The translations under genes were made by a program, and so were the position numbers. Shown one piece after another: positions 16,135 to 24,493 of a stretch of DNA of 44,487 nucleotides. Under the pieces are notes generated by a model. That model saw nothing but the letters and a program-made list of their open reading frames with translations. It was not told where the DNA came from and made no database searches. Origin of the DNA: an uncultured Christensenellaceae bacterium (GTDB lineage Bacteria; Bacillota; Clostridia; Christensenellales; Pumilibacteraceae); assembly GCA_910587445.1 (NCBI GenBank), contig CAJULE010000018.1, positions 1-44,487 of the forward strand, written 5' to 3'. Each line of letters opens with the position of its first letter. Positions within the stretch are counted from its first letter, which is position 1.

Positions 16135-16180
16135 ATTATAGCACATACTTTGACCAAAATCAACCATTTTTGCCCACTTT
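16135..16180 (-). promoter_or_regulatory. dcw promoter with phased MraZ-type repeats
   Basis: On the minus strand TTGATT (16163-16158), a 17-bp spacer ending in TGC, and TATAAT (16140-16135) give an extended -10 promoter. TGGGC, TGGTT and TGGTC begin at 16176, 16166 and 16156, exactly 10 bp apart, covering the region upstream of and including the -35. MraZ is known to bind short tandem TGG-type repeats spaced by one helical turn upstream of its own gene. Confidence 0.75.
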
Positions 16181-16216
16181 GCATAAAAAAAGCTCCGTTT
16201 TATACAACTTTTTATC

Positions 16217-16249
16217 CATATCGCCATATCGCTTTGCCATGATAAAGCG
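16217..16249. repeat. Tandem CCATATCG pair and adjoining hairpin between mraZ and ilvA promoters
   Basis: CCATATCG occurs twice in tandem at 16216-16231, followed by an inverted repeat CGCTTT/AAAGCG (within 16229-16249) that ends just before the ilvA -35. This may be an operator for ilvA-ridA; no regulator can be named. Confidence 0.4.
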
Positions 16250-16250
16250 G

Positions 16251-16279
16251 TTGACAAATAAAGCGTCGCGCTGTATAAT
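16251..16279 (+). promoter_or_regulatory. Predicted sigma-A promoter of ilvA-ridA
   Basis: Perfect TTGACA (16251-16256), 17-bp spacer, perfect TATAAT (16274-16279). The start would be near 16286, about 22 nt before the ATG at 16308, with CGGAGA as ribosome-binding site. Confidence 0.85.
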
Positions 16280-16307
16280 TGAAACATATACCTACGGAGA
16301 CTGAACA

Positions 16308-17528
16308 ATGAACTTATTTCAAGTGTACGACGCCCAAAAGCGTTTGGACAAAACCGTGCACCACACAAACCTCGAGCATTCCCTCACTTTCTCGAAGCTT
16401 AGCGGAAGCGAAATATATCTCAAATGCGAGAACCTGCAAAAAACGGGCTCGTTCAAGGTTCGCGGCGCTTACAATAAAATCGCCATGCTTGACGAAATCG
16501 GCGACACAAAATGCGTAGTTGCATCCAGCGCAGGCAACCATGCCCAAGGAGTAGCCTATGCGGCTAAAGAACGCGGCATGGAGGCAATTATCGTCATGCC
16601 GAAAAGCACGCCCATAGCAAAAGTATCCGCAACCGAAAATTACGGAGCCAAAGTCGTGCTCCACGGCGATCTGTATGACGACGCTTACAACAAAGCTCTC
16701 GAAATAGTATCCGAGCGCGGCGCCGTATTCGTACATCCGTTCGACGACGAGGATATAATTGCGGGACAAGGAACCGTTGCGCTTGAACTTCTTGCGGACA
16801 AGCCCGACCTTGACGCCGTAATAGTTCCCGCAGGCGGCGGCGGACTGCTTGCCGGCATAGCCTTCACGGTAAAGAACATCAATCCGAAAATAAAGGTTAT
16901 CGGCGTGCAAGCGAACAGAGCCGATTCCATAGTGCGCTCGTTCAACGAAAAAAAGCTTATCACAGCCGACAAGATATTCACCATTGCAGACGGAATTGCC
17001 GTCAAAACCCCGGGCAAACTGACAATGAAGCTCATAAATCGATACGTCGACGAAATGCTCACCGTAACCGACGAAGAAATCGCTTCGACAATCATTCAGC
17101 TTATCGAGCGTACTAAACAGGTCGTAGAGCCGGCAGGAGCCACCTCCCTTGCCCTTGCCTTATCCGGCAGAGCGAATATCGTAGGCAAAAGCGTCGCCTG
17201 TGTTCTCTCCGGCGGCAATATCGACGTAGGCTTCATACATAAAATAATCGAAAAAGGTCTTGTAAGTCGCGGACGTCAAATGAAATTTTCCGTTCTTCTC
17301 ACGGATAAACCCGGCTCACTCGAACAGTTTGCACACATAATGGGAGCCAACAATGCAAATATAATTTCCGTACAGTACGACAGAATGAGTCCCGAACTTC
17401 AGCTTTCCGAAACCATTCTTCACATAGCCTGCGAAGTGAGCGGCTTCGAGCACGGAAAACGCCTACTGAAGCAACTCGAAGCCGAAGGCTACAGCGTAGT
17501 GTTCGACAACAATAAATTTTCGATATAA
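16308..17528 (+). CDS. ilvA: Threonine ammonia-lyase with ACT domain
   Basis: A 406-residue PLP enzyme that deaminates threonine to 2-oxobutyrate and ammonia. K50 in TGSFKVRGA is the PLP lysine, SSAGNHAQGVA binds the substrate, and PAGGGGLLAG binds the PLP phosphate. An ACT domain occupies about 330-406, so allosteric control by an amino acid is likely. The size suits the short form (TdcB plus ACT) seen in clostridia; whether it serves isoleucine synthesis or threonine catabolism cannot be told, since no ilv genes are near. ridA follows after 11 nt and deals with its reactive product. Confidence 0.93.
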   Translation: MNLFQVYDAQKRLDKTVHHTNLEHSLTFSKLSGSEIYLKCENLQKTGSFKVRGAYNKIAMLDEIGDTKCVVASSAGNHAQGVAYAAKERGMEAIIVMPKSTPIAKVSATENYGAKVVLHGDLYDDAYNKALEIVSERGAVFVHPFDDEDIIAGQGTVALELLADKPDLDAVIVPAGGGGLLAGIAFTVKNINPKIKVIGVQANRADSIVRSFNEKKLITADKIFTIADGIAVKTPGKLTMKLINRYVDEMLTVTDEEIASTIIQLIERTKQVVEPAGATSLALALSGRANIVGKSVACVLSGGNIDVGFIHKIIEKGLVSRGRQMKFSVLLTDKPGSLEQFAHIMGANNANIISVQYDRMSPELQLSETILHIACEVSGFEHGKRLLKQLEAEGYSVVFDNNKFSI

Positions 17529-17539
17529 GGAGATCGGCC

Positions 17540-17926
17540 ATGAACAAAGATGTGATCAACACCGAAAAAGCGCCCAAAGCTTTGGGACCGTACAGTCAGG
17601 GAATTGCCGTTCGTGATTGCGAAATATTTTACTTTTCCGGACAGATTGCAATAGATCCTTCAACGGGCAAGCTTATCGACGGCGACGCGGAAAAACAGAC
17701 GGCTCGGATTTTCGAAAACATAGACGCGCTTCTCTCCTGTCGCGGAATGACGGCGGAAAACATTGTGAAAACAACGGTATTTCTTACCGATATAAAGGAT
17801 TTTTCAAAAGTCAACAGCGAATACGCCAAACACTTTTCATGCGCCCCGCCCGCTCGTTCCTGCGTGCAAGTGGCTGCATTGCCGGCCGGCGCCTCGGTGG
17901 AAATAGAAGTTATCGCCTGCAAATAA
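17540..17926 (+). CDS. ridA: RidA family enamine/imine deaminase
   Basis: A 128-residue YjgF/YER057c/UK114 protein that hydrolyses 2-aminoacrylate and related enamine/imines released by PLP dehydratases. Its family signature is clear: KAPKALGPYSQG at the N-terminus and the catalytic arginine R106 in ARSCVQVAALPAGA, with the following VEIE. It is cotranscribed with the threonine ammonia-lyase gene, whose intermediate is a RidA substrate, so the pairing is functional. AGGAGA precedes ATG 17540. Confidence 0.96.
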   Translation: MNKDVINTEKAPKALGPYSQGIAVRDCEIFYFSGQIAIDPSTGKLIDGDAEKQTARIFENIDALLSCRGMTAENIVKTTVFLTDIKDFSKVNSEYAKHFSCAPPARSCVQVAALPAGASVEIEVIACK

Positions 17927-17935
17927 AAGAGCGTA

Positions 17936-17972
17936 AAAAAATACAGGGCTTCGAAAAAGTCCTGTATTTTTA
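17936..17972. terminator. Bidirectional terminator between ridA and the metallophosphoesterase gene
   Basis: AAAAATACAGG and CCTGTATTTTT form an 11-bp stem with a 13-nt loop. T tracts follow on both strands, so it serves ridA and the convergent gene. Confidence 0.85.
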
Positions 17973-18016
17973 TATCCGCAAAAACTGCCGTTTCCGTATC
18001 TTTTCACGTACGGGCA

Positions 18017-18712
18017 CTATATTTTGATTTCAACCAAATGATTTCCAACCATGTCGCAAGACGTCAGATAATAATCGATACCGCCCATTCTCGTCAGTTT
18101 TTCCGCGCGGCTTGCACCGTGTAAATGTCCGTACACCACGGCATTTACTCCGCCGCTATCAAACAATTGCGTAAACGGCGAAGGTTCGAGCCTACCGTTG
18201 AACGGAGGATAATGTATCATGGCAACCGTCTTATCCCCATCGCCTCTTTTCTTTTCCGCGTCGGAAATAGACAGTCCCATTCGGATCACTTCTCTGTCGA
18301 AAATCTTTTTGTCATCTTCGGTCTGTGTTTTTCCGTCGGGAACAGTCCAACCGCGACTGCCGCAAAAAACGACGTCGCCTATTTTGACGCTGTCGTTTTG
18401 AAGAGCAAACATTCCTTCGGGCAGCATGGAACGAACCGCGGAAATGGACTTCCACCAATAATCGTGATTCCCGCGCAATATTATTTTATTCCCTGGAAGA
18501 GCCGCAATAAAATCGATGTCGGCTTTTGCGTTTTCGAGATACATAGCCCAACTGATGTCCCCGGCAATAAGAACCACATCTTCCGAAGCGACCTTGTCTT
18601 TCCAATCCGCCGTGATCACGTCGATATAATTATCCCACGCGTGTCCGAAAATATTCATCGGTTTGGGATTGTTGATCGAAAGATGTAAGTCGCTTATCGC
18701 ATAAATTCTCAT
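18017..18712 (-). CDS. Calcineurin-like metallophosphoesterase
   Basis: A 231-residue cytoplasmic hydrolase with the full metallophosphoesterase metal-site set: D8-x-H10 in ISDLHLS, GDISW, GNHDYWW (about 80-86), HYPP and GHLHG (about 195-199). The substrate is unknown; this group is annotated as predicted phosphohydrolases. It stands alone, with its own promoter and terminator. A consensus promoter has its -10 just 6 nt before ATG 18712 and there is no ribosome-binding site, so the mRNA is probably leaderless. Confidence 0.88.
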   Translation of the reverse strand: MRIYAISDLHLSINNPKPMNIFGHAWDNYIDVITADWKDKVASEDVVLIAGDISWAMYLENAKADIDFIAALPGNKIILRGNHDYWWKSISAVRSMLPEGMFALQNDSVKIGDVVFCGSRGWTVPDGKTQTEDDKKIFDREVIRMGLSISDAEKKRGDGDKTVAMIHYPPFNGRLEPSPFTQLFDSGGVNAVVYGHLHGASRAEKLTRMGGIDYYLTSCDMVGNHLVEIKI

Positions 18713-18718
18713 AATCCG

Positions 18719-18747
18719 ATTATATCAAATCGCACAAGTTTTTGCAA
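18719..18747 (-). promoter_or_regulatory. Predicted promoter giving a leaderless metallophosphoesterase mRNA
   Basis: On the minus strand TTGCAA (18747-18742), 17-bp spacer, perfect TATAAT (18724-18719). The expected start, about 7 nt downstream, coincides with the A of ATG 18712. Confidence 0.7.
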
Positions 18748-18753
18748 ATGATT

Positions 18754-19350
18754 TTATCGCGTTTCGGGAAATAACCTGCCGTTTATCAATTCTGCGCAAC
18801 CGTCGCACTCATTGCAATCGGGATAAACTGCATATCCGTATGTAGGCACAAGCACGTCGGCGCTCAAAAGCACCCGATATGTCTCTACTATACAATACGA
18901 AAGAGCCACCGCGCTGTCGGATAAGAACGCCCCGCTCGTGCAAACAAGCATTACGTCCGCATCATAACGATAACTTGCTCCGTTATCCGTCGGAACGCGC
19001 AAGGACAAATCTCTCGCCAGCTCCAAAATTCCGCTTGCACAGCCGCAATTTCCGCTTGCATCGGTAAAGCGCACGTTTACAGGAATTCGAAGCGTTCCAC
19101 GAACACGCCTGCAACCGTCATTTAACGCACAAGAACTTTCTACGACAAACGCCGTATCACCGGTTTCAACCGCGTCTACAAACGTAAACGGCGCGCCCGT
19201 CGGCATATCCGAAAGAGTCAAAGTAGCCGATTGACTTTCTCTCCTTGTCCTGCAAGCGTCTGTCACGGTCTCCACGTGCAAACACATTCTTTCACACAGT
19301 CCGTTGAGCGGACTGCCGACAATACGCCCGACCGCTTTGAAATTTGCCAT
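18754..19350 (-). CDS. Cysteine-rich hypothetical protein, possibly spore-coat related
   Basis: A 198-residue protein with 12 cysteines (19, 23, 33, 74, 80, 102, 104, 137, 153, 179, 182 and 185), including C-x3-C, C-x-C and a C-x2-C-x2-C near the end. There is no signal peptide or membrane helix, and the middle alternates hydrophobic and polar residues as in beta sandwiches. GGGAGG sits 7 nt before ATG 19350; an upstream extension of the frame is unlikely to be coding. I recall similar proteins (start ...GLCERxC..., end VPTYGY) in clostridial genomes, with a flavour of the SPOCS/DUF3794 spore-coat domain, but the match is from memory only. It is downstream of engB, 110 nt away. Confidence 0.6.
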   Translation of the reverse strand: MANFKAVGRIVGSPLNGLCERMCLHVETVTDACRTRRESQSATLTLSDMPTGAPFTFVDAVETGDTAFVVESSCALNDGCRRVRGTLRIPVNVRFTDASGNCGCASGILELARDLSLRVPTDNGASYRYDADVMLVCTSGAFLSDSAVALSYCIVETYRVLLSADVLVPTYGYAVYPDCNECDGCAELINGRLFPETR

Positions 19351-19374
19351 AAAAAAACCTCCCGAACTCGATTC

Positions 19375-19386
19375 GCAATCGATTGC
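19375..19386. repeat. Perfect 12-bp palindrome upstream of the cysteine-rich gene
   Basis: GCAATCGATTGC is self-complementary and lies 25-36 bp before the start codon at 19350. A second hairpin-forming stretch, GCATACATTT/AAATGTAT-GC, is at 19417-19440. Together they occupy the 110-bp gap after engB and may hold an operator or processing site. Confidence 0.4.
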
Positions 19387-19460
19387 CGCAATTATCTCAA
19401 CCGAGCCGCGAATAGCATACATTTGTAAATGTATATGCCGAAAGGTCATTCTGTGTTATT

Positions 19461-20090
19461 CTATTCTTTCTTATCCTCATTATCGGTCGACGATGCGGAT
19501 ACATAGCGTTCAATCAAGTTCAGAACATTTTCCTTTCCGTATCCGCTTTGCGCCGATACGGGAACAACGTCGTCTCGTCCTATGGCAAGCGCCGTCGCTA
19601 TCTGTTGTACAGCCGCGCCGATCTTGTTTTTCGAAAGCTTGTCGGTTTTTGTTGCTATTACCGTAAACGGCAATTGATAATAGTATAAATACTGCGCCAT
19701 TTGCTTATCGAGAGCGCTCGGTTCGTGCCTGCTATCCACAAGAAGCAACGTACGGACAAGTCTGTCCGTGCTTTGAAGATAGCCCTCGATCAGTCCGCCC
19801 CACTTGTTTTTTTCGCTTTTCGAAGCCGCGGCATAACCGTAACCTGGCAGATCCGTCAAAACAAACTCGCCGTCGTTAAACGAAAACAGATTTATGAGTC
19901 GGGTTCTTCCCGGCGTGGACGACGTCTTGGCAAGCTTTTTCTGCCCAGCAAGCATATTGATAAACGACGACTTCCCCACATTTGAGCGACCCACGACGCA
20001 TATCTCTTTAGAACTTGTTCCCGCGATTGCATCGGGATACTTTTTCGCGTCGGAGATACTTATCACAAACCGCGCATTTTTTACTTTCAC
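19461..20090 (-). CDS. engB: Ribosome-biogenesis GTPase EngB/YsxC
   Basis: A 209-residue TRAFAC GTPase needed for assembly of the large ribosomal subunit. G1 is GRSNVGKSS (about 34-42), the switch I region has TPGRT, G3 is DLPGYG, G4 is TKTDK and G5 is VSAQS. The start is GTG at 20090, with AGGAGA 5 nt upstream. It follows lon by 27 nt, the usual clostridial and bacillar order. Confidence 0.96.
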   Translation of the reverse strand: MKVKNARFVISISDAKKYPDAIAGTSSKEICVVGRSNVGKSSFINMLAGQKKLAKTSSTPGRTRLINLFSFNDGEFVLTDLPGYGYAAASKSEKNKWGGLIEGYLQSTDRLVRTLLLVDSRHEPSALDKQMAQYLYYYQLPFTVIATKTDKLSKNKIGAAVQQIATALAIGRDDVVPVSAQSGYGKENVLNLIERYVSASSTDNEDKKE

Positions 20091-20117
20091 ATCTTTCTCC
20101 TTTGCAAGAAACAGACT

Positions 20118-22469
20118 CTATATGAGAGCGGTTTCTATCACGTCGTCAAACACGCTTGCATACACGATTTTCATGTTCTCTTTTACTTCGGCGGGCAGAT
20201 CCGCGACGTCTTTTTTGTTCTCCGACGGAATTATTATTGTTCTTACGCCGCTTCGGAATGCCGCCAAAGACTTCTCCTTGAGCCCGCCTATGGCAAGCAC
20301 TTTTCCGCGCAATGTTATCTCTCCCGTCATCGCAACATTTCGAGACACCTTTCTGCCGCTCATAGCAGACAATATCGCCGTAGCTATGGTTATTCCCGCG
20401 CTCGGTCCGTCCTTGGGAGTAGCGCCCTCGGGAACGTGAATATGCAAATCGTATTTTGTAAATTTGTCTACGTCGATTCCGTATTCCTCGGCACGGCTGC
20501 GTATAACGGTAAGCGCCGCAAGACACGACTCCTTCATTACGTCTCCCAGACTGCCCGTAAGCTTGATTTCGCCTTTGCCGTCTGCAACCAAACTGACCTC
20601 GATATTCAAGGTAGCTCCGCCGACACTCGTCCAGGCAAGTCCCGTAGCAAGCCCCACTTCGTCCTCGACGTTCATCACATCGTCATGATAACGCGGCGTT
20701 CCGAGATAGCTTTCCACGTCTTTCTTGTTGACCTTAAACGACTTTGCCTGCTTGCCGCCGTTTATATATTTCACCGCCAGCTTACGCGTAACGGCGGCTA
20801 TTTCCCTTTCGAGATTTCTCACGCCGCTCTCTCTCGTATAGCTTGATATGATATACATCATTACTTCGTCGGGAATGTTCACCTTTAACGACGCGAGTCC
20901 GTTTGCTTCGATCTGCTTGGGCAAAAGATATCGCTTTGCGATTTGCAACTTTTCTTCGTAAGTGTATCCCGAAAGCTCTATTATCTCCATTCTGTCGAGC
21001 AGCGGCGTAGGTATCGATTCGACGGTATTTGCCGTCGTAACGAACATAACCTTCGACAGATCGTAAGGCATATCGAGATAGTGGTCGTTGAAATGGTTAT
21101 TCTGATTGGGATCGAGCACCTCGAGCATTGCGCTTGCGGGATCCCCCCTGAAATCCGAAGTCATTTTGTCTATTTCGTCAAGCAAGAACACGGGATTGAC
21201 TACGCCTGCGTTATTCATACCTGCGATTATGCGCCCCGGCAAAGCCCCGACATATGTGCGGCGGTGACCGCGTATCTCTGCTTCGTCACGCACGCCGCCC
21301 AACGACATAGTCACAAACTTCCTGTCTATCGCACGTGCAATAGACGCAACTATCGACGTCTTGCCGACACCCGGAGGTCCGACAAAACACAGTATGGGCG
21401 ACTTAAGATTTTCGGTAAGCTGATGAACCGCAAGGTATTCCACTATGCGCTCCTTCACTTTTTCGAGTCCGTAATGATCCTCGTCGAGGATTTGCTCGGC
21501 TTTTTTCAAATCGAGATTATCCTCGGTCTTTTCATTCCACGGCATTGTGAGCACGGTATCTATATAGGTGCGACTTATTGCCGCTTCGGGCGATGTTGTG
21601 CTCATTTTTTCAAGCCGCAATAATTCTTTCGTGAGCTTTTCCTTCGCGTACTCGGGGAGATTTTTTTCCTCGAGGCGTTTGCGATATTCGTCAAGCTCGC
21701 TCTCGCCTTCACCGAGCTCGTCACGCATTGCCTTGATTTGCTCACGCAGATAATACTCTTTTTGATTTTTATCTATATTCATGCGGACTTTTGCCGTGAT
21801 CTTTTTTTCTACGGCCTTCAGATCGCATTCCTCTATAATCTTTGCGTAAATTCTTTCGAGCTGTTTGTACTCCGAATCGAGCGACAAAAGCTCTTGCTTC
21901 TGTCTGTAATCGGAAAAGAACACCTTTGCCGCAACCGCGATGAATCTTTCGACGTCGCCCTCCATCGAGACAAGCTGCAAATCGAGCATACCTTTTCCGT
22001 CGAGCTTCTTATACTCGTCAAGCTGTTCGGATATATTGCGACGCACGGCTTTAAGCATTATTTCGTCCGAAGGTTTTTCTTCGAAGTCTTTCAGCGTAAC
22101 CTCGTAAAACGGCAAAATAGTAACATAGCCGTCTATCTCCTTTCGCTCTATGCCTTCAAGCACGGCACGGACAAGCTCGCCGTTTGTCTTCATCACCTGT
22201 TTGACTCTGACGACCGTTCCGACGCGATAAATGTCCTGAGGAGCGGGATTAGTCGCGCTCCTGTGCTTTTGCGTGACGACAAAAAGATTGCGGTCGAGTT
22301 GCAGCGCACGGTTAAGCGCAAGAATGGATTTATCCCGTCCAACGTCCACCGTATAGCTTTGTCCCGGAAATACGACAACGTCCCGCAGAACCACCATTTG
22401 ATAGGTGTCTTTCTGCCGGACTATCATCTGTTCGCTCATTAAATTGTCGCCCGTATAATTTTCGTCCAT
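20118..22469 (-). CDS. lon: ATP-dependent protease Lon
   Basis: A 783-residue cytoplasmic AAA+ serine protease of the LonA type. It has an N-terminal substrate-binding domain (from about 23), a coiled coil, Walker A GPPGVGKTS, Walker B FLLDEIDKM, and a proteolytic domain with the Ser-Lys dyad S690 (in PKDGPSAG) and K733 (in GGLKEK). It degrades misfolded and regulatory proteins. AGGAG lies 6-7 nt before ATG 22469. It is in the tig-clpP-clpX-lon-engB run and probably shares the tig promoter. Confidence 0.98.
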   Translation of the reverse strand: MDENYTGDNLMSEQMIVRQKDTYQMVVLRDVVVFPGQSYTVDVGRDKSILALNRALQLDRNLFVVTQKHRSATNPAPQDIYRVGTVVRVKQVMKTNGELVRAVLEGIERKEIDGYVTILPFYEVTLKDFEEKPSDEIMLKAVRRNISEQLDEYKKLDGKGMLDLQLVSMEGDVERFIAVAAKVFFSDYRQKQELLSLDSEYKQLERIYAKIIEECDLKAVEKKITAKVRMNIDKNQKEYYLREQIKAMRDELGEGESELDEYRKRLEEKNLPEYAKEKLTKELLRLEKMSTTSPEAAISRTYIDTVLTMPWNEKTEDNLDLKKAEQILDEDHYGLEKVKERIVEYLAVHQLTENLKSPILCFVGPPGVGKTSIVASIARAIDRKFVTMSLGGVRDEAEIRGHRRTYVGALPGRIIAGMNNAGVVNPVFLLDEIDKMTSDFRGDPASAMLEVLDPNQNNHFNDHYLDMPYDLSKVMFVTTANTVESIPTPLLDRMEIIELSGYTYEEKLQIAKRYLLPKQIEANGLASLKVNIPDEVMMYIISSYTRESGVRNLEREIAAVTRKLAVKYINGGKQAKSFKVNKKDVESYLGTPRYHDDVMNVEDEVGLATGLAWTSVGGATLNIEVSLVADGKGEIKLTGSLGDVMKESCLAALTVIRSRAEEYGIDVDKFTKYDLHIHVPEGATPKDGPSAGITIATAILSAMSGRKVSRNVAMTGEITLRGKVLAIGGLKEKSLAAFRSGVRTIIIPSENKKDVADLPAEVKENMKIVYASVFDDVIETALI

Positions 22470-22533
22470 ATCGCACTCCTATCGCTTCACTCGTATAGTA
22501 TGACTCTTTCGGAGCTGGTTTACAACCGATTAT

Positions 22534-23805
22534 TTACGCGATTTCCTTTTTGGGTTTCTTTCCTTTTACGACAGTCGGACTTCCGCCCTTGAGACATTCG
22601 CCCGTTATGACGACCTTTTCGATCTCTCTGTCGTCGGGCGCGCTGTACATGATGTCGAGCATGGTATTTTCCATAATCGCACGCAAACCTCTCGCACCCG
22701 TCTTAAGCTCTATCGCCTTATCAGCTATAGCCTCTACCGCGTCATCCGTAAACTCGAGATCTATATTATCGAGTTCGAACAAAGTCTTATACTGTTTCGT
22801 CAGGCAATCCTTCGGCTTTGTGAGAATATTTACAAGCGCATCTTTGTCGAGTGCGCTTAGGCTCACGTAAATGGGAAGTCTGCCGACGAACTCCGGAATA
22901 AGCCCGAACTTAATCAAATCCTGCGGCTGCACGCTTTCGAGACTGTTCGAACTTGCCGCCGTGATTTCCGTCTTGAGATTTCCGCCGAATCCGAGAGACG
23001 AAGTTCCCGCTCTCTTTTCTATGATCTTATCCAAGCCGACGAAAGCTCCGCCGAAGATAAACAAAATGTTCGTCGTATCTATGGCAATGCACTCCTGCTG
23101 AGGATGCTTTCTACCGCCTTGCGGAGGGACGTTTGCCACCGTGCTCTCGATTATTTTAAGAAGCGCTTGCTGGACGCCCTCGCCCGATACGTCGCGCGTA
23201 ATGCTCATATTCTCGGACTTGCGTGCGATTTTGTCTATCTCGTCGATATAAATGATGCCTCTTTGAGCGCGCTCGATATCGTAATCCGCATTCTGAATAA
23301 GCTTCAAAAGCACATTCTCCACATCCTCGCCGACATAACCGGCTTCCGTGAGAGTGGTTGCGTCGCACGAAGCAAAAGGAACGTCGAGAATACGGGAGAG
23401 CGTCTGCGCAAGCAGAGTCTTTCCGCAGCCCGTGGGCCCCATAAGCAAAATATTGCTTTTCTTAAGCTCTATTCCGCTCTTCTTCTTGGAACCGACCTTA
23501 TGGGCAATATTATAGCCGGCACGTTTATAATGGTTATATACCGCTACGCTCAGAACCTTTTTTGCGCTGTCCTGTCCCACGATATAGTCGTCGAGATATT
23601 TTTTAATCTCGGTAGGCTTCGGCAATTGAGGATTTTCCGATTTCAAGTGCTGTTTGCTCTGTTGCAAAATTCCGTCGCAAATTGCGACGCATTGATCGCA
23701 TATGCAAATACTGCTGTCGGGCGACTCGATTATATTCTGCACTTCGGAACGCGAACGTCCGCAAAATGAACAACGCTGCTCGTTTTTTTCTTCGTTTTTA
23801 CTCAA
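22534..23805 (-). CDS. clpX: ATP-dependent Clp protease ATP-binding subunit ClpX
   Basis: A 423-residue AAA+ unfoldase that feeds substrates to ClpP. The N-terminal zinc domain has C12-x2-C15 and C36-x2-C39. Walker A is GPTGCGKT, the pore loop is GYVGEDV, and Walker B is IIYIDEIDKI. The frame opens further upstream to overlap clpP, but GGGAG is 8 nt before a TTG at 23805 (protein MSKNEEKNEQ...), which gives the normal length. clpP is 16 nt upstream. Confidence 0.97.
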   Translation of the reverse strand: MSKNEEKNEQRCSFCGRSRSEVQNIIESPDSSICICDQCVAICDGILQQSKQHLKSENPQLPKPTEIKKYLDDYIVGQDSAKKVLSVAVYNHYKRAGYNIAHKVGSKKKSGIELKKSNILLMGPTGCGKTLLAQTLSRILDVPFASCDATTLTEAGYVGEDVENVLLKLIQNADYDIERAQRGIIYIDEIDKIARKSENMSITRDVSGEGVQQALLKIIESTVANVPPQGGRKHPQQECIAIDTTNILFIFGGAFVGLDKIIEKRAGTSSLGFGGNLKTEITAASSNSLESVQPQDLIKFGLIPEFVGRLPIYVSLSALDKDALVNILTKPKDCLTKQYKTLFELDNIDLEFTDDAVEAIADKAIELKTGARGLRAIMENTMLDIMYSAPDDREIEKVVITGECLKGGSPTVVKGKKPKKEIA

Positions 23806-23821
23806 TATTATAAACTCCCGA

Positions 23822-24415
23822 TTATATTCTCTTTTCAAAAACCCTGTCGATCAAGCCATATTTAAGAGCTTCGTCCGCAGACATATAGTGATCTCTGTCC
23901 ACGTCTTTTTCGATTTTTTCTATAGGCTGATTGCAATTTTTCGCAAGAATGGTGTTCATACGCTTTTTGATTTTCAGAATATGCTCAGCCTGAATTGCGA
24001 TGTCGCTTGCCTGTCCGTTTGCGCCGCCCATAGGCTGGTGTATCATAATCTCGCTGTTCGGGAGCGAGAAGCGCTTTCCCTTTGCGCCGGACGAAAGCAA
24101 GAACGCTCCCATGGACGCAGCCATGCCGACACAGATAGTCTGTACGTCACACTTGATATAATTCATTGTGTCGTAAATTCCCATTCCCGCAGTCACGCTT
24201 CCGCCCGGGCTGTTGATATACAGGCTTATATCCTTTTCGGGATCCTTGCCTTCGAGATACAGAAGCTGCGCTATGACGATGTCTGCGGAAAGGTCGTTGA
24301 CCTCACCGGTAAGAAACACTATTCTGTCCTCCAAAAGACGCGAATAAATGTCATAAGACCTCTCGCCGCGGTTCGTCTGCTCGACGACCATGGGCACCAA
24401 ATTATTCTTTATCAT
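23822..24415 (-). CDS. clpP: ATP-dependent Clp protease proteolytic subunit
   Basis: A 197-residue serine peptidase forming the 14-mer chamber used by ClpX. The catalytic triad is visible as S101 (GMAASMGAF), H126 (EIMIHQPMGG) and D175 (VDRDHYMSA). The start is ATG 24415; a TTG directly before it at 24418 is 8 nt from GGAGG and could be used instead. It lies between tig and clpX. Confidence 0.98.
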   Translation of the reverse strand: MIKNNLVPMVVEQTNRGERSYDIYSRLLEDRIVFLTGEVNDLSADIVIAQLLYLEGKDPEKDISLYINSPGGSVTAGMGIYDTMNYIKCDVQTICVGMAASMGAFLLSSGAKGKRFSLPNSEIMIHQPMGGANGQASDIAIQAEHILKIKKRMNTILAKNCNQPIEKIEKDVDRDHYMSADEALKYGLIDRVFEKRI

Positions 24416-24493
24416 CAAAATTAAAACCTCCGAGATATAATCTATTTACGGGACTAACCGTTTATACCGCAAGACAAGCTTAAAGATCGCGTC

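Noticed and set aside
24419..24493. Possible internal promoter between tig and clpP
   Set aside because: TATAAA-like words are present but no -35 at the correct distance; read-through from tig is simpler.
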